64,000 nucleotides of DNA from positions 62,001 to 126,000 of the forward strand of contig UCGV01000012.1 of assembly GCA_900471925.1 (NCBI GenBank), read 5' to 3'. Below, piece after piece: positions 18,284-26,731 of this stretch; the stretch's first letter is position 1; every line of letters starts with the position of its first letter. The notes under the pieces are model-generated. The model had not been told where the DNA came from. It did not search any database and saw only the letters and a list, made by a program, of their open reading frames with translations. Source of the stretch: Hyphomicrobiales bacterium (lineage in GTDB: Bacteria > Pseudomonadota > Alphaproteobacteria > Rhizobiales > Rhizobiaceae). The translations under genes and the position numbers were made by a program.

Positions 18284-18835
18284 TTGCATTTGTCTGAGCA
18301 TATTTCTGTACCGGATGAGACATCGTCCGGAGGCATTATCGTTCGCAGGGTCGATCAGAGCGGCGCCATTTGTTGCCGCGTCGAAAGAGGCGGCGCGTTG
18401 ACCGTGCTTCTGATCACCAACAGGCAGACCGGCGGCTGGGCTATCCCCAAGACCAGCCCCGAGCGACGGGAAAAGGCCTGGCGCTGCGCGCAACGCGTGG
18501 CACTGGAGGCGGCCGGCGTTTCCGGTCGGGTCCGCAAGAAGCCGCTGTGCAGCTATACCGATCTCAGCGATCCCGACGGACCGCTGACGGTTTCGCTGCA
18601 TCTCCTGAGGCTTGAAAGCGAAAGCGGCCATCCGGCCGACTATGCGCAGCGGCAGAAGATCTGGATTTCGCCTGCCGAGGCCGCCCTGCTGGTCGATGAG
18701 CCGGAACTGCAGGCGCTCTTCCGCTCCTTCGATACGTGCAATCCGCTGATGTCGCAGGATCGGCAGAAGCCGCGCCGCCTGCCTGGCCGGCACCCGGCCC
18801 ATGACGGTCCCGTTTCGCTGGCGCGATTGGGCTGA
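18284..18835 (+). CDS. Degenerate Nudix-fold protein
   Basis: About 183 residues from a TTG at 18284, which follows an AAGGAGAAGGAGAG ribosome region; a GTG at 18236 is the alternative. The fold is Nudix-like (GGWAIPKTSPE, then QRVALEAAGVSG), collinear with the Nudix protein at 10.6 kb, but the metal-binding EExG is EAAG and the preceding Arg-Glu is missing. Catalysis as a Nudix hydrolase is therefore doubtful; it may bind ligand or be a decaying paralogue. The C-terminal tail is basic and proline-rich. Confidence 0.7.
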   Translation: MHLSEHISVPDETSSGGIIVRRVDQSGAICCRVERGGALTVLLITNRQTGGWAIPKTSPERREKAWRCAQRVALEAAGVSGRVRKKPLCSYTDLSDPDGPLTVSLHLLRLESESGHPADYAQRQKIWISPAEAALLVDEPELQALFRSFDTCNPLMSQDRQKPRRLPGRHPAHDGPVSLARLG

Positions 18836-18845
18836 GACTGGTGAG

Positions 18846-18868
18846 GAAGGCCCGGAATCCGGGCCTTC
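18846..18868. terminator. Bidirectional hairpin between convergent genes
   Basis: GAAGGCCCGG (18846-18855) and CCGGGCCTTC (18859-18868) form a perfect 10-base stem with an AAT loop between the Nudix-like gene and the DUF1062 gene. Confidence 0.65.
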
Positions 18869-18877
18869 GATACCGGT

Positions 18878-19513
18878 TTAGAGAGGGCTGCCGGTCGCCA
18901 GCGGTTTCCAGAGCATGTCCCTGTCGGTGACGGCCTCGAGATCGATGCCGACCACGGTGCCGCTGCGGATGCGCCGGCGCAGCATGTCGGAGCGTTCGGG
19001 GGCAATCCGCAACAGGCCGACCTGGTGAAGCGCCTGCAGCCGTGAGCGCGACAGTTTCAGCTCGGAGGCCAGCAGCCGGTCTAGCCGCGTGCCGGCCGCA
19101 AAGGGCACGGCCAGTTCGATTTCCAGCCTCGTCCAGCCCTCGGTATCGCCGAGCACCTGCCTGACGATATCGACATCGGGGAACTCATCGATCCGTTGCG
19201 CCTTGCGCCTGAGGGCATCGAGGTTGAAGCTCTCGGCGCGTATCCATTCGGGATCGTTGGATTGCAGGGCTTCCAGCACTGCGGGGTCGATATCCCTGAG
19301 AGCCTGCCGCTCGAAGATGACGCGGTTCCAGGTTTTGTTGCAGGTCAGGCATTTATAGATCAGCCAGGCATCGAGCTTGCGTCCATTGGCGTTGAGCCGG
19401 ATCTTGCCGCTGGATTGGAAGGCTCTGAGCCCGCCACATCCGCCACAGGCAATCCAGGGCTGCGGCGCGGTTTTCGGGGTAAGGGTCCATCGGACCCGAA
19501 GTAATCTGCACAT
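18878..19513 (-). CDS. DUF1062 protein
   Basis: About 211 residues from the ATG at 19513 (MCRLLRVRWTLTPKTAPQPW); an in-frame ATG at 19546 would add 11 residues. A zinc-ribbon-like pattern is present: CGGCGG near residue 24 and CLTCNKTWNRV near residue 56, typical of DUF1062. The C-terminal half resembles an S4-like RNA-binding arrangement (GTRLDRLLASELKLSRSRLQ), which may point to RNA binding. Function is not known. Confidence 0.8.
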   Translation of the reverse strand: MCRLLRVRWTLTPKTAPQPWIACGGCGGLRAFQSSGKIRLNANGRKLDAWLIYKCLTCNKTWNRVIFERQALRDIDPAVLEALQSNDPEWIRAESFNLDALRRKAQRIDEFPDVDIVRQVLGDTEGWTRLEIELAVPFAAGTRLDRLLASELKLSRSRLQALHQVGLLRIAPERSDMLRRRIRSGTVVGIDLEAVTDRDMLWKPLATGSPL

Positions 19514-19871
19514 AGTATCTTGGTCTTCCGTTCGGAAGTCCACCAAGATGGTGCGAGAGAAAACCCATGCGGGCGCGGCGTGGCGATGCTTGCGGGTGGG
19601 TGAAGAGCAGGGACAGCGGCGGCTGTCCTGGCGATCGGAACAATGCCAAACCGGTCTCTTGCCACCACCCGATGAACGCAGTCATACGCCGACAGCTGAT
19701 GCCGTCAGGCCGTACGGGTGAAACTGGATTGAGACCGGTGATTACTTAGGCAAAGTCTACCTCTATGCGCCCATGCTCTTCGAGGGTGATCGATAGCAGA
19801 GGATCGCCACAGATGGGAGGCATGCCGCAGCCCGATATTATCGATTATGGCGTTGCGGCTTTTCTGCAACT
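19514..19871. other. Intergenic stretch, no supported gene
   Basis: Only short frames without plausible ribosome sites are found here. It holds the upstream region of the DUF1062 gene and the downstream side of the cupin gene. No repeats or hairpins stood out. Confidence 0.5.
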
Positions 19872-20285
<414 letters not shown>

Positions 20286-20372
20286 CTGCGTTGTCCTTTT
20301 CTATCAGGCAACATCTAGCGGCTGCGCGGTATCGCGATTAGGCGCTGAAAGCGGCATGAACCTATGCACTCG

Positions 20373-20382
20373 ATTCATGAAT
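20373..20382. promoter_or_regulatory. ATTCATGAAT palindrome upstream of cupin gene
   Basis: Perfect 10-base palindrome 88 bases before the cupin start, identical to the core at 13842-13851 and sharing eight bases of each half with 16275-16295. Confidence 0.45.
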
Positions 20383-20398
20383 GAGCCGGACCAGGCAA

Positions 20399-20420
20399 GC
20401 CGGCGCCCGATGGCGCCGAC
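20399..20420 (-). repeat. Hairpin repeat, copy 1
   Basis: GCCGGCGCC (20399-20407) pairs with GGCGCCGAC (20412-20420). It lies 20 bases beyond the GST stop on the minus strand. The sequence AGCCGGCGCCyGATGrCGCCGACC recurs at 22265-22286, also just past a minus-strand stop, so it is a repeated transcription-end hairpin. Confidence 0.55.
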
Positions 20421-20440
20421 CTTTGCTGTGGTGGCTTATC

Positions 20441-21124
20441 TCAGAAGCCCATGCGCTTGAGATCTTCGGGCAGGAAATTCTGGCCGCTGCGGTTCTTCAC
20501 CGCTGGCAGAGCCGCCATGCGCGCCTGCCACTCCGTCACCGCATGGAGACCTTCCGGCACAAGGCCGGCCACTTCTGCGAAGGCAAGGCCGGCAAGCAGG
20601 GTGATATCGGCCATCGAATAGCTGTCGCCGGCGAGGAAGGGCTGGGCGGAGAGTATCTCGTTGAAGTAGCGCAGACCTTCACGAGCCTTCTCACCCTCAC
20701 GCTCGCCCATTTCCTTGCGGCCCTGCCATTCCGGGCTCTTGAAGGCCTGCAATGCGGCTCCGAGACCGGGTGTTGCGTGGTGGAAGTAGATGCCGACCGG
20801 ATCGAGCACATAAGCTTCGGCGCGACGCTGCATCATGTGGATGATTGCCTTTTCGCGCGGGGTGCGGCCGGTCAGTTCCGGCTTGCCGTCGAGATTGTCG
20901 AGATATTCGGTGATGGCGGTGCTTTCGGAAATCAGCGTGCCATCATCGAGTTCGAGCACAGGCAGGACGCCCGACGGGTTCATTGCCAGAAAGGCAGGCT
21001 GCTTGTGTTCGGCGCCGATCAGGTCGACGGGCACGAATTCGATCAGGGAATCCAGCCCCTTCTGCGCCAGCACGATGCGGATGCGCATGGGGTTCGGGAA
21101 GCCCGGTCTGTCATAGATTTTCAT
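20441..21124 (-). CDS. Glutathione S-transferase family protein
   Basis: A 227-residue GST: thioredoxin-like domain with MKIYDRPGFPNPMRIRI at the N-terminus, cis-Pro motif GVLPVLELDDG and glutathione-binding ESTAI (residues ~62-66), then an all-helical domain with DSYSMADITLLAGLAFAE (N-capping box). Start at 21124 is chosen over 21157 because it fits the family N-terminus. Divergent from a LysR gene that probably regulates it. Confidence 0.92.
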   Translation of the reverse strand: MKIYDRPGFPNPMRIRIVLAQKGLDSLIEFVPVDLIGAEHKQPAFLAMNPSGVLPVLELDDGTLISESTAITEYLDNLDGKPELTGRTPREKAIIHMMQRRAEAYVLDPVGIYFHHATPGLGAALQAFKSPEWQGRKEMGEREGEKAREGLRYFNEILSAQPFLAGDSYSMADITLLAGLAFAEVAGLVPEGLHAVTEWQARMAALPAVKNRSGQNFLPEDLKRMGF

Positions 21125-21268
21125 CGGATTTTCTTTCTTTTGGGCAGGCATGGACACGCGTCTCCACGATCGGGAAGCGGCTCGGCCCGTTGGTTTGGAT
21201 CAGGGTTTGAAGGGGCGGGCTCTGCCCGGCCGCGCTTCTTGCCAAGATATGGCATGCGGCTTATTGTT

Positions 21269-21292
21269 TGATAATGCGCTCCATTATTATCA
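21269..21292. promoter_or_regulatory. Inverted repeat between GST and LysR
   Basis: TGATAAT (21269-21275) and ATTATCA (21286-21292) are perfect inverted arms with a 10-base gap, 23 bases before the LysR start in an A+T-rich patch. Spacing suits a LysR dimer site (T-N11-A type). Confidence 0.55.
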
Positions 21293-21314
21293 CGCTGTAA
21301 AGCAAGGCTACACA

Positions 21315-22208
21315 ATGGACCGGACGGAACTGGATGGCCTCGCGGTATTTCTGGCGGTGGCCGAGGAGAATGGCTTTCGCGCCGCCGCGCGCCGGCTCGG
21401 GCTGACGCCTTCGGCGATCAGCCAGGCGATCCAGAGCCTTGAGCGGCGAGTGGGAGCCGCACTCTTTGCACGAACGACACGCAGCGTGGCGCTGACGGAA
21501 GCCGGCCAGAAGCTGCTTGCCCATGCCAAGCCTGCCGCCTCCATGTTTCAGGCCGGTCTCAATGCCGCCCGCGATCTCGGCGAGCAGCCGAGCGGCACCC
21601 TGCGCATCAATGCGCCGCGTCCGGCCGTCGCGCTTCTCATCAACAGCCTGCTGCCGGATTTCTGCGAGGCCTATCCCAATATCAGCCTGGAACTTGTGGG
21701 CGACGACGAGTTCACCAATATCGTCGAGCAGGGCTTCGATGCCGGCATTCGGCTGGGACACACGATCGAGCTCGACATGATCTCGACCTGGCTGACGCCG
21801 CCGGACAAGATCGTCACGGTGGGTGCGCCGAGCCTGCTGCGCAAATATCCGCGACCCGGCCATCCACGCGAAATGCAGGGGCTGCCGGCGCTTCTGACCC
21901 GGCGCGGCGGGCAGGTGTCGCGGACCTGGGAATTCACCGATAGCGGCGAGAGCCTGAAGGTTGCCGTCGACGGTCCGCTCGTTCTCAACGATTACGAGGC
22001 CTCGATCCGCGCCGCACTGCGCGGCGTCGGCTTTCTGCACACGGTCGGCTCGGTCGTCAGGCACCATATCGAGCAGGGGCATCTGGTGCCTGTGCTGGAG
22101 GATTATGCCCGTGATGTGCCGGGGCTCTGCCTCTATTATCCGAGCCGCAGCCAGTCGCTGCCGAAGCTCCGGGCCTTCGTCGAGTTCGCGACAAAGCGCA
22201 TGCGGTAG
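21315..22208 (+). CDS. LysR-family transcriptional regulator
   Basis: A 297-residue LysR protein starting MDRTELDGLAVFLAVAEENG; helix-turn-helix AAARRLGLTPSAISQAIQSL (residues ~20-40), then the effector domain (LRINAPRPAVALLINSLLP). Divergent from the GST gene across a 190-base gap with an inverted repeat, the classic LysR target layout. No strong ribosome site was seen before the ATG. Confidence 0.92.
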   Translation: MDRTELDGLAVFLAVAEENGFRAAARRLGLTPSAISQAIQSLERRVGAALFARTTRSVALTEAGQKLLAHAKPAASMFQAGLNAARDLGEQPSGTLRINAPRPAVALLINSLLPDFCEAYPNISLELVGDDEFTNIVEQGFDAGIRLGHTIELDMISTWLTPPDKIVTVGAPSLLRKYPRPGHPREMQGLPALLTRRGGQVSRTWEFTDSGESLKVAVDGPLVLNDYEASIRAALRGVGFLHTVGSVVRHHIEQGHLVPVLEDYARDVPGLCLYYPSRSQSLPKLRAFVEFATKRMR

Positions 22209-22264
22209 GGCGTATCATCCGATGCCTTCGCGGTACGACCACAGCCGATCGCGCAAGACTGAGA

Positions 22265-22286
22265 GCCGGCGCCTGATGACGCCGAC
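22265..22286 (-). repeat. Hairpin repeat, copy 2
   Basis: GCCGGCGCC (22265-22273) pairs with GACGCCGAC (22278-22286) with two mismatches; near-identical to 20399-20420. It lies 12 bases past the helicase stop on the minus strand. Confidence 0.55.
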
Positions 22287-22298
22287 CCCTGTTGTGGA

Positions 22299-23003
22299 TC
22301 AGCCTATATGCTGCAGCTGGATTTCGCGATTGTGCAGGAAGCAGGCCTTGTCGAAGAGCCAGAGATCCAGGCGGTTCGGCAGCCTGATATCGCCGAGATC
22401 GGGCAGGGCCTTGTTTTCGGCCTCAAAGGCGCGGTCGATCTGCGAGATGAAGGCCAGCACCGTCCCGGTGTTGCGCGCGAAGGCCTTGAGGGCCAGCACC
22501 TGTTCGGCAAGCGGCGGTTTGCTGCGCTGCTGGTCGAGGATCTGCAGATAGTCGATGACGGCGACCGTTCCACGCGGGGCACCCTGGAGATGGCGGATGA
22601 TGTACTCGGCGCTGATATCGTCTGACGTGACGATCTCGATCCGGTCGCCCAGCATTTCGCCTTCCGGCAGGGCGTGAATACGCTGCAGGCTCTGTGCCTC
22701 GGTATATTCCAGGGTGAAGAACGTCGCCTTGCGGTCCTCTCTCACGGCATCGAGAAGAAGCCGCAGGCCGAGCAGCGTCTTGCCGTGGCCGGGACGGGCG
22801 GCAATCACGACAAGATCGCCCTCGACAAGCTGCGACAGCATCGAATGCGCCGATGTTTCATACTGCGAGGCAAGCAGGCTCCAGCCGGTAAAGCCCTCTT
22901 CCTGCGCGATGCGATCGAGCGCCTGATGCAGCGGGATCGTATCGGTGCGGGCCATGATTTTCGCCCGGCGCTTCAGCTGATAGATGGGTGCAGACAGTTT
23001 CAT
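22299..23003 (-). CDS. Short DnaB-C-like RecA-fold ATPase
   Basis: A 234-residue protein consisting of the RecA-type domain of DnaB helicases without the DnaB N-terminal domain. Walker A is AARPGHGKT (about residues 67-75), Walker B VAVIDYLQIL (about 148-157), and FISQIDR resembles the DnaB sensor region. The first ~45 residues contain ALDRIAQEEGFTGWSLL, a motif also seen in two proteins downstream. The ribosome site GGAGG lies just before the ATG. It lacks the length for a replicative helicase; role unknown, possibly a DNA-repair or mobile-element derived ATPase. Confidence 0.82.
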   Translation of the reverse strand: MKLSAPIYQLKRRAKIMARTDTIPLHQALDRIAQEEGFTGWSLLASQYETSAHSMLSQLVEGDLVVIAARPGHGKTLLGLRLLLDAVREDRKATFFTLEYTEAQSLQRIHALPEGEMLGDRIEIVTSDDISAEYIIRHLQGAPRGTVAVIDYLQILDQQRSKPPLAEQVLALKAFARNTGTVLAFISQIDRAFEAENKALPDLGDIRLPNRLDLWLFDKACFLHNREIQLQHIG

Positions 23004-23374
23004 TCAAACCTCCATAACGAGCCGGAAACGCAACCCCTCCTTATGCGATGCTCGAACAGATGGTTCGATGGTGGATTACCCCGCATGATCGATGCTTTCC
23101 CGGATGGAGGGAGGAGGCTTGGGCCGAGCCTTGGCCAAGAGGTAACGGGCAGCGCGATTCGCGGCAAGACGGAAGTTTCAGGCTTCGTCTGCACCTGTGC
23201 TTGACGCCTCAAGCCCGGCTGCTACGCTTCGAATCAGGCTAGTGCGGCCTGCCGCTCGCTCCCTCACAGGAATGGTGAATCGCACTGACGAATTCATGGT
23301 CTGATCCGCCCCGGCGATTCACCAGCAATGCGAGCGCTGATCTCACTGCGAGCCGCCCGGGCGAGGATGGACCG
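23004..23374. other. Divergent intergenic region, no supported gene
   Basis: Separates the minus-strand ATPase from the plus-strand glyoxalase-related gene. Short frames exist but none has a convincing start or family match; it presumably holds two promoters. Confidence 0.5.
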
Positions 23375-24103
23375 ATGAAAAGCCTGTCTGAAACCAAGGC
23401 GATGGCAAGGGTGCTGTGGCAATCGCTGGCCGCCCGCAATATCGAAATGTCCCACAGCGAATGCCTGGAACTGGTAGCCCGCCAGCTCGGCCTGACCGAC
23501 TGGAATGTGCTCTCGGCGCAGATCGCAAGCTCCACGGAGAAGCAGTCGCCGCTCACCATGCCCTCGGGCTGGTTTGCGACGAGCTTTACCGACCCGGCAC
23601 TCTTCCGTCTCGGCCTCGATCCTTCCTCGCCGGGAAGTGCGCTGATTGAATGCATTGCCGAGCGCAGCATGGGTCTCGACCTCCAACGCTTCGCCTGCAT
23701 GATGCAGAGCATAGAGGCGGATCTCTATCGCGGCTCCAGGCTTTGTCTGATGGCGCAGATCCGCTGCGAGGAGGCTGAACTCGCCACGATCTGGATGCGC
23801 ATCGATGGGGCCGAGCGCCAGGTTCTGCGCTTCGACAATATGCTGGCGCGGCCGGATGCGGGGCCGATTTCCGGCACAGTGGGCTGGGTGGCACGCTCCG
23901 TCGTGCTCGATGTGCCGCAGGAGGCGGCCAGCATCCATTATGGCTTCCTGCTGAGAGGCCGGGGACGGGTATGGGCACGCGGCTTCAGGCTTGCGCGGGT
24001 GGAGGAGAGTATCGCCACCACCGCGATTGAGCCCGACATGCCCGAGAGGCGCAGCCTGCCGGCCCAGCCGGTCAATCTCGATTTCCGCGCCGCGCATCGA
24101 TGA
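23375..24103 (+). CDS. Glyoxalase-superfamily-related (PF20066-like) protein
   Basis: A 242-residue protein whose first 50 residues match the helical domain annotated as glyoxalase superfamily protein: LSETKAMARVLWQSLAARN, then HSECLELVARQLGLTDWNVL. No vicinal-oxygen-chelate metal residues are visible. The remainder (residues ~65-210) is beta-rich (WIRIDGAERQV; GFLLRGRGRVWARGF) and unrecognised. AGGATGG precedes the ATG. Rhizobial genomes carry many such stand-alone copies of unknown role. Confidence 0.7.
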   Translation: MKSLSETKAMARVLWQSLAARNIEMSHSECLELVARQLGLTDWNVLSAQIASSTEKQSPLTMPSGWFATSFTDPALFRLGLDPSSPGSALIECIAERSMGLDLQRFACMMQSIEADLYRGSRLCLMAQIRCEEAELATIWMRIDGAERQVLRFDNMLARPDAGPISGTVGWVARSVVLDVPQEAASIHYGFLLRGRGRVWARGFRLARVEESIATTAIEPDMPERRSLPAQPVNLDFRAAHR

Positions 24104-24235
24104 GATCATGTTCGAAATGCCGGCAGAGACTTTCATCACTCTGCCGCGTTTCCCGCAAATTTCCGATATCAGCCAGTGTATGCATGGTCGGCATTAGCCG
24201 GTTGACTATATGCGGACATGGGAGGAAATTCCTTT

Positions 24236-24604
24236 ATGTCGAGCATGCCCGTTACCTGCCAGGTCTCCTACCGCCTCGATCCGCGCAAGCGGGCGGAGTT
24301 CGAAGCCTATGCCGAGGTCTGGATGCGGCTGATCGAGCGCTATGGCGGTAAACACCACGGCTATTTCATGCCGCGCGAAAAGCCCGCCTGTGCGGGCCTG
24401 AGCTTTCCCGGTGCGGGAAGGGATGGGGCCGGCGATGTCGCGATAGCGCTTTTCACCTTTCCGGACGAAGAGACCTATCGCGGCTACCGCGAGAGTGTCG
24501 CCACCGATCCGGACAGCATCGCCGCCAACAAGCGCTTCGGCGCCGATCCGCCGTTCAGGACCTATGAGCGTCTGTTCCTGCGGCCGCTGCCGCGCGACGA
24601 ATAG
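24236..24604 (+). CDS. NIPSNAP-like small protein
   Basis: A 122-residue protein with a ferredoxin-like NIPSNAP/dimeric alpha-beta barrel pattern: VTCQVSYRLDPRKRAEFEAY, then GKHHGYFMPREK and VAIALFTFPDEETYRGYRES, ending FRTYERLFLRPL. The start at 24236 is set by GGGAGGAAA 7 bases upstream; an ATG at 24218 lacks one. A TTGACT at 24202-24207 could be a -35 element. Function unknown. Confidence 0.8.
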   Translation: MSSMPVTCQVSYRLDPRKRAEFEAYAEVWMRLIERYGGKHHGYFMPREKPACAGLSFPGAGRDGAGDVAIALFTFPDEETYRGYRESVATDPDSIAANKRFGADPPFRTYERLFLRPLPRDE

Positions 24605-24773
24605 GCATCCTTTATCCTCATCTTGTGGTTGCCGATTCGGGTTGCTATTCTCCGTTTTGGCGAGCCTGTCCGAACCTGCTGCCGGGTTGAAGGGCTATGG
24701 GGCATTAAAGACGACCACGTTCAAATGGTCGATGCGTAATCGGCAGACATCGACCCGAACAGTGGATCGTCCG

Positions 24774-25139
24774 ATGTTTCAACCAACCGTGAAGTTTTCT
24801 CCCGCCAATATTGCTGCCTTTAAGAAGGCACTCAGGAAACAGCATCAGATGCTGCGTTCCGGCCATGTCGACGAGGCACTGGCCGCCGCCTTCGGCTTCA
24901 AATCCTATGCCGCCATGCTGCATATATTGAGCCAGCTCGGCGGCTCGACGCGGGTCGTGATCCAGATTGATCCCAGCCTGCTCATGCTGCGCCTTGAGGA
25001 ATTCGGCTATCGCGGCCTCAGCCTTGAAGCGATCAGGCGGCTCACCTGGGATCTGCCTTTTCCTGAGGCGTGGCAGGGCGATGAAACCGAGGGTGCGCTG
25101 CGGGCGCGATTCCGGCCGGTGGCGGCAAACTCCAAGTAG
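24774..25139 (+). CDS. Small protein with shared helical motif
   Basis: A 121-residue protein starting MFQPTVKFSPANIAAFKKAL. The first half is helical and basic (LRKQHQMLRSGHVDEALAAA) with FGFKSYAAML, related to the motif in the two upstream proteins; the second half is VVIQIDPSLLMLRLEEFGYR then a helix. The frame is open further upstream but overlaps the preceding gene without support. I do not recognise a function. Confidence 0.65.
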   Translation: MFQPTVKFSPANIAAFKKALRKQHQMLRSGHVDEALAAAFGFKSYAAMLHILSQLGGSTRVVIQIDPSLLMLRLEEFGYRGLSLEAIRRLTWDLPFPEAWQGDETEGALRARFRPVAANSK

Positions 25140-25235
25140 GCGGTTCGGCTCCGCAAACCAGATAGCAAGCGCTTATGGCCCGATGACCTCTCCCGGCATC
25201 GGCTGAACGCATTAGCCTTACAACAGGAGAATTCC

Positions 25236-25766
25236 ATGACCCGATCGGTCGTCATATCCGGCTGCTCCGGCGGCGGGAAATCCACGCTTCTCGAAGAGCT
25301 TGCCCGGCGAGGCCATGCCACCGTGGAGGAGCCGGGACGGCGCATCGTGAAAGAAGAGCTGGCCGGAAACGGCGCGGCCTTGCCCTGGGTCGATCCGGTT
25401 GCCTTTGCCAGGCGCGCGATTGCGATCGCGCTTGAGGATCAGGCACGTGCTGAGGGGCAGCCGGGCTGGACCTTCTTCGATCGCGGGCTGATCGATGCGG
25501 CGTCGGCGCTTCAGGCCAGTACCGGGGAGCCGGTGCTCGAAACATTCCGTCACCGGCATCGCTATTACCGAACCGTATTTCTCACGGCGCCCTGGCCGGA
25601 AATATACGTCAACGATAGCGAACGGCAGCATGGTTTCGAGGAGGCCGTGGCGGAGTATGAGCGCTTGACTGCGGCCTATCCCGAGATCGGCTACGACGTC
25701 GTCATCCTGCCGAAGACCGATGTGGCGGCGCGGGCGGATTTCCTGTTGAGCCGGCTGCCGGAGTGA
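25236..25766 (+). CDS. P-loop ATPase/kinase (AAA_28-like)
   Basis: A 176-residue P-loop protein: VVISGCSGGGKSTLLEELA gives the Walker A, FFDRGLIDAASAL (about residues 78-90) the DRG motif of nucleoside/nucleotide kinase-like AAA_28 proteins, and the fold is completed by VFLTAPWPEIY and YERLTAAYPEIGYDVVILP. Probably phosphorylates or binds a small substrate. CAGGAG lies 7 bases before the ATG. Stop at 25766 is followed by the PepSY gene after 125 bases. Confidence 0.85.
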   Translation: MTRSVVISGCSGGGKSTLLEELARRGHATVEEPGRRIVKEELAGNGAALPWVDPVAFARRAIAIALEDQARAEGQPGWTFFDRGLIDAASALQASTGEPVLETFRHRHRYYRTVFLTAPWPEIYVNDSERQHGFEEAVAEYERLTAAYPEIGYDVVILPKTDVAARADFLLSRLPE

Positions 25767-25891
25767 CGAGCGATCATCCGCGCGGCGTGTGGACGGTAGA
25801 GGATTTTCGTGCCGCTACCGACAGCAAACAGACAGCTTCGCTGCGTTACCGCTTTGGCCGTCGCCCATTCGGGCCTCAGCAAAAGGATGAC

Positions 25892-26161
25892 ATGATGACG
25901 CTGAAACTGATCGCCGCCCTTGGATTTCTCTCGCTCACGCCGGCTCTGGCGCTCGCCAGCCCAAGCGGCACCAGGGAGCCGAAATCGAAATGGATGCCCG
26001 AGGCCGCCATGAAGGCGAAAGTGGAGGCCATGGGCTACACGGTGAAGACCTTCGAGGTAACGGGCAACTGCTACGAGATCTACGGCAAGGACAAGAAGGG
26101 AGAGCGGGCCGAAGTCTATTTCAATCCGGTTTCCGGCGAGATCGTCCAGAAGGGCGATTGA
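25892..26161 (+). CDS. PepSY-like periplasmic protein
   Basis: An 89-residue protein with a signal peptide (MMTLKLIAALGFLSLTPALA, cleavage after ALA) followed by one PepSY-like domain: KAKVEAMGYTVKTFEVTGNC, ending VYFNPVSGEIVQKGD. AAAGGATGA precedes the tandem ATGs at 25892/25895. It is 3 bases from the cytochrome b561 gene. PepSY domains next to cytochrome b561 and a two-component system suggest an envelope redox or metal-stress module. Confidence 0.85.
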   Translation: MMTLKLIAALGFLSLTPALALASPSGTREPKSKWMPEAAMKAKVEAMGYTVKTFEVTGNCYEIYGKDKKGERAEVYFNPVSGEIVQKGD

Positions 26162-26164
26162 GCG

Positions 26165-26731
26165 ATGACCGTCGTTTCGCGGAAAAGAGAGGGTGCAGAG
26201 CCCTCCGTTCCGGCCCGACCTTACGTCAAGGTCTGGGATCCGGTGGTCAGGCTGTTTCACTGGACGATCGTAACGGCCTGTACGCTCAACCTGTTCATCC
26301 TAGACGAGGGCAAATACTGGCACCGGGTCACAGGTTATGTCGTGGCTGCGGCAATCGTCATTCGCATCCTCTGGGGTTTCGTCGGTACAAAGCACGCGCG
26401 CTTTTCCGACTTCATGCCGACGCGGCGCAGGGTGATGGAGCAGATATTCGACATGATCGACGGCAACGAGAAACGTTACCTTGGTCACAATCCGCTGGCA
26501 TCGATCATGATGCTGGTACTGATGGCCTTGCTGGCGGCAACGGCACTGACCGGATGGATGACGACCCTGGACGCCTTCTGGGGCGAGAAGTGGCTTGAGA
26601 GGCTGCATGGCACCATCGCCAACGGCATCATGGTGCTTGCCTTCATCCATGCGGGAGCGGCCATCGTGGAGAGCTGGCGACATCGGGAAAATCTCGTCTG
26701 GTCGATGGTCACAGGTCGAAAGAAGGCATGA
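26165..26731 (+). CDS. Cytochrome b561-family membrane protein
   Basis: A 188-residue membrane protein with four hydrophobic helices. Candidate haem ligands lie in FHWTIV (His32), WHRVTGY (His53), LERLHGT (His148) and FIHAGAA (His162), the arrangement of bacterial cytochrome b561/Ni-Fe hydrogenase b-type cytochromes. It would shuttle electrons across the inner membrane between quinol and a periplasmic acceptor. The last codons overlap the response-regulator start by 4 bases (ATGA). Confidence 0.9.
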   Translation: MTVVSRKREGAEPSVPARPYVKVWDPVVRLFHWTIVTACTLNLFILDEGKYWHRVTGYVVAAAIVIRILWGFVGTKHARFSDFMPTRRRVMEQIFDMIDGNEKRYLGHNPLASIMMLVLMALLAATALTGWMTTLDAFWGEKWLERLHGTIANGIMVLAFIHAGAAIVESWRHRENLVWSMVTGRKKA

